NCBI GenBank assembly: GCA_015061765.1
Contig: SUVZ01000182.1
Span: forward strand, 1 to 7,413
Source: Lentisphaerota bacterium
GTDB taxonomy: Bacteria; Verrucomicrobiota; Kiritimatiellia; RFP12; UBA1067
Direction: 5' to 3'
Length of the DNA: 7,413 bases
In this document: one piece after another, positions 6,635 to 7,413 of the stretch
How positions within the stretch are numbered: position 1 is the stretch's first letter
Layout of the letters: each line of letters begins with the position of its first letter
Notes under the pieces: generated by a model
Told to the model about the DNA's origin: nothing
Database searches by the model: none
What the model saw: only the letters and a program-made list of their open reading frames with translations
Made by a program: the position numbers and the translations under genes

Positions 6635-7413
6635 ATAGAATACACGAAAAAGAAGTGCGCCCATACGGGCGCACCTCAACTATCATGCCGTTCTATTCTA
6701 AATATTGGTCGTATTTTAGGGGAACGACTTGTTAGCTTAGATGCTAAATTGTCTCTCGGCGCATTGGATTTCTCCCCGTTGCACCATAGTCTTGTGATTG
6801 TCCACAAAACGCCGATAATTATATCAAATTCTCATGTTGACGATCCATCAATGGGCAACTTTGGTAAAATGTGGCGCATGGGATGGTATTTGCAATCAAA
6901 CAAATCAGATTTAGATTCAATGTGTGATGTTGAATCTAAATCTATCGGTTTTAAATCAAGTGCTACCATGTCGCCATTATACGCTTTTTGTGATGATTTG
7001 CATGATTCGGATGTTGCTGAATACATCAAGGGCAGGCTGTTCCGGTACTGGTTTAATGAGGATACGGTCAAGGGCGACTATGATGGACACATTCCCGATT
7101 ACACGCGAAATGCCGCCGACGGCGTGGTGAACGGACGGTACGATCTCATAAACCTTTTTGCCGCAAGGCTCGACCTGAAGCCGTTTATCGATACGTGGGG
7201 ATCGTCGGTCAAGTTCGAGCTCTCCGCATACGGCGAAGACACGATGCGCTACTGCGCCGTGAATGTGAATCCGAATGAAGTCGGCAAGATATATACTGAC
7301 GATACTTTTACGAAAAACGCAAATGTGCCCTTGCATTCCGCGCCATTGACCGCGCTTCAGTATGACGCAATGCAGATAAATCCATCGGAGCTTTTGGGCG
7401 AAGGCAGCGCGCC
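6635..7413 (+). CDS. Gene fragment: AT-rich open frame fused to module copy B of the large secreted protein (start unresolved, 3'-partial)
   Basis: This frame follows a TGA at 6632 and stays open to the window edge (259 codons). The first codons overlap terminator hairpin 1, so real coding probably begins after about 6690. No ATG occurs before 6851 and none has a Shine-Dalgarno sequence, which suggests a 5'-truncated gene. Part 1 (about 6700-7009) is AT-rich and reads plausibly as protein (SPLHHSLVIVHK, GNFGKMWRMGWYLQ, SPLYAFCDDLHDS); I do not recognise it, and a hydrolase or peptidase remnant is only a guess from the His pair. Part 2 (from 7010) is GC-richer and is the paralogue of module A in the large gene on the left. 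The calcium loop that precedes module A is missing or degenerate here. It may be a displaced 3' end of that gene or the next member of a gene family. Confidence 0.6.
   Translation, partial: MEYTKKKCAHTGAPQLSCRSILNIGRILGERLVSLDAKLSLGALDFSPLHHSLVIVHKTPIIISNSHVDDPSMGNFGKMWRMGWYLQSNKSDLDSMCDVESKSIGFKSSATMSPLYAFCDDLHDSDVAEYIKGRLFRYWFNEDTVKGDYDGHIPDYTRNAADGVVNGRYDLINLFAARLDLKPFIDTWGSSVKFELSAYGEDTMRYCAVNVNPNEVGKIYTDDTFTKNANVPLHSAPLTALQYDAMQINPSELLGEGSA
6647..6677 (-). terminator. Strong intrinsic-terminator-like hairpin 1
   Basis: On the minus strand GAGGTGCGCCC and GGGCGCACTTC form an 11-bp stem (one G-U) around a GTAT tetraloop, followed directly by TTTTT (6647-6651). There is no T-run on the plus strand, so it works right to left only. 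No minus-strand gene is visible to its right, so it either ends antisense transcription, is left over from a lost gene, or belongs to the methyltransferase leader. An 8-bp inverted repeat (GAATAGAA at 6633-6640, TTCTATTC at 6691-6698) flanks it. Confidence 0.7.
7010..7396 (+). repeat. Conserved module, copy B
   Basis: 129 codons colinear with copy A at 1175-1561: it opens DVAEYIKG, contains FRYWFNEDT and VNGRYDLINLF, reaches FIDTWG, and ends PSELL, with no gap relative to A. GC is about 50-60% per line, close to the start of the large gene and unlike the sequence just before it (28% over 6901-6960). Confidence 0.85.

Noticed and set aside
6446..6679. Minus-strand 77-residue open frame overlapping the methyltransferase start
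   Set aside because: It would read through both terminator-like hairpins and overlaps the enzyme's N-terminus in another frame.

Overview
The window looks like a piece of a bacterial chromosome from the Kiritimatiellota/Lentisphaerota (PVC) side of the tree, probably a gut or sediment member. This is an inference from the style of the large secreted protein on the left (acidic linker, beta-rich segments, dockerin-like loop, FRYWTNEDT-type module) and from the AACGCAGAG-type dispersed repeats. No search was possible, so the taxon is tentative. No rRNA, tRNA, CRISPR array or transposase is visible.

Layout. (1) 2-2869, plus: the 3' part of a very large gene whose start lies left of the window. 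Its product runs from an Asp/Glu-rich linker through a beta-rich stalk, one EF-hand/dockerin-like loop and a conserved module to a C-terminal alpha/beta hydrolase. (2) 2866-3822, plus: translationally coupled (ATGA overlap) gene for an exported protein with an Ig/carboxypeptidase-regulatory-like domain, not recognised. (3) 3907-5069, minus: a DUF262 (GmrSD/ParB-like) plus HNH nuclease, split by a one-base frameshift in an A6 tract. (4) 5070-5291: a gene-free spacer with a partial dispersed repeat, three GTGTAGA words and a roughly 100-bp imperfect palindrome. (5) 5292-6530, minus: an EcoRI-family adenine-specific DNA methyltransferase carrying two in-frame copies of a 35-nt dispersed repeat. 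(6) 6531-6700: leader with two terminator-like hairpins facing the methyltransferase. (7) 6635-7413, plus: an open frame without a credible start whose right part is a diverged second copy of the module found in gene 1.

How it may work together. The methyltransferase and the DUF262-HNH protein form a plausible restriction/defence pair, with the nuclease possibly off because of the frameshift. The hydrolase and its coupled exported partner form a plausible effector/partner pair.

The most striking point is compositional. GC is near 60% in lines sampled up to about 1140, about 28-43% in lines sampled between about 1160 and 7010, and about 50-60% again after about 7013. Both transitions fall at the same codon of the same protein module, and both copies are in the same reading frame. 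Removing 1178-7012 (5,835 nt) would rebuild one continuous high-GC gene with an intact calcium-loop/module junction. The simplest reading is that a low-GC cassette (new C-terminal hydrolase, its partner and a restriction-like pair) displaced the original 3' end of a surface-protein gene. This resembles C-terminal tip exchange in polymorphic toxins, but it is an inference.
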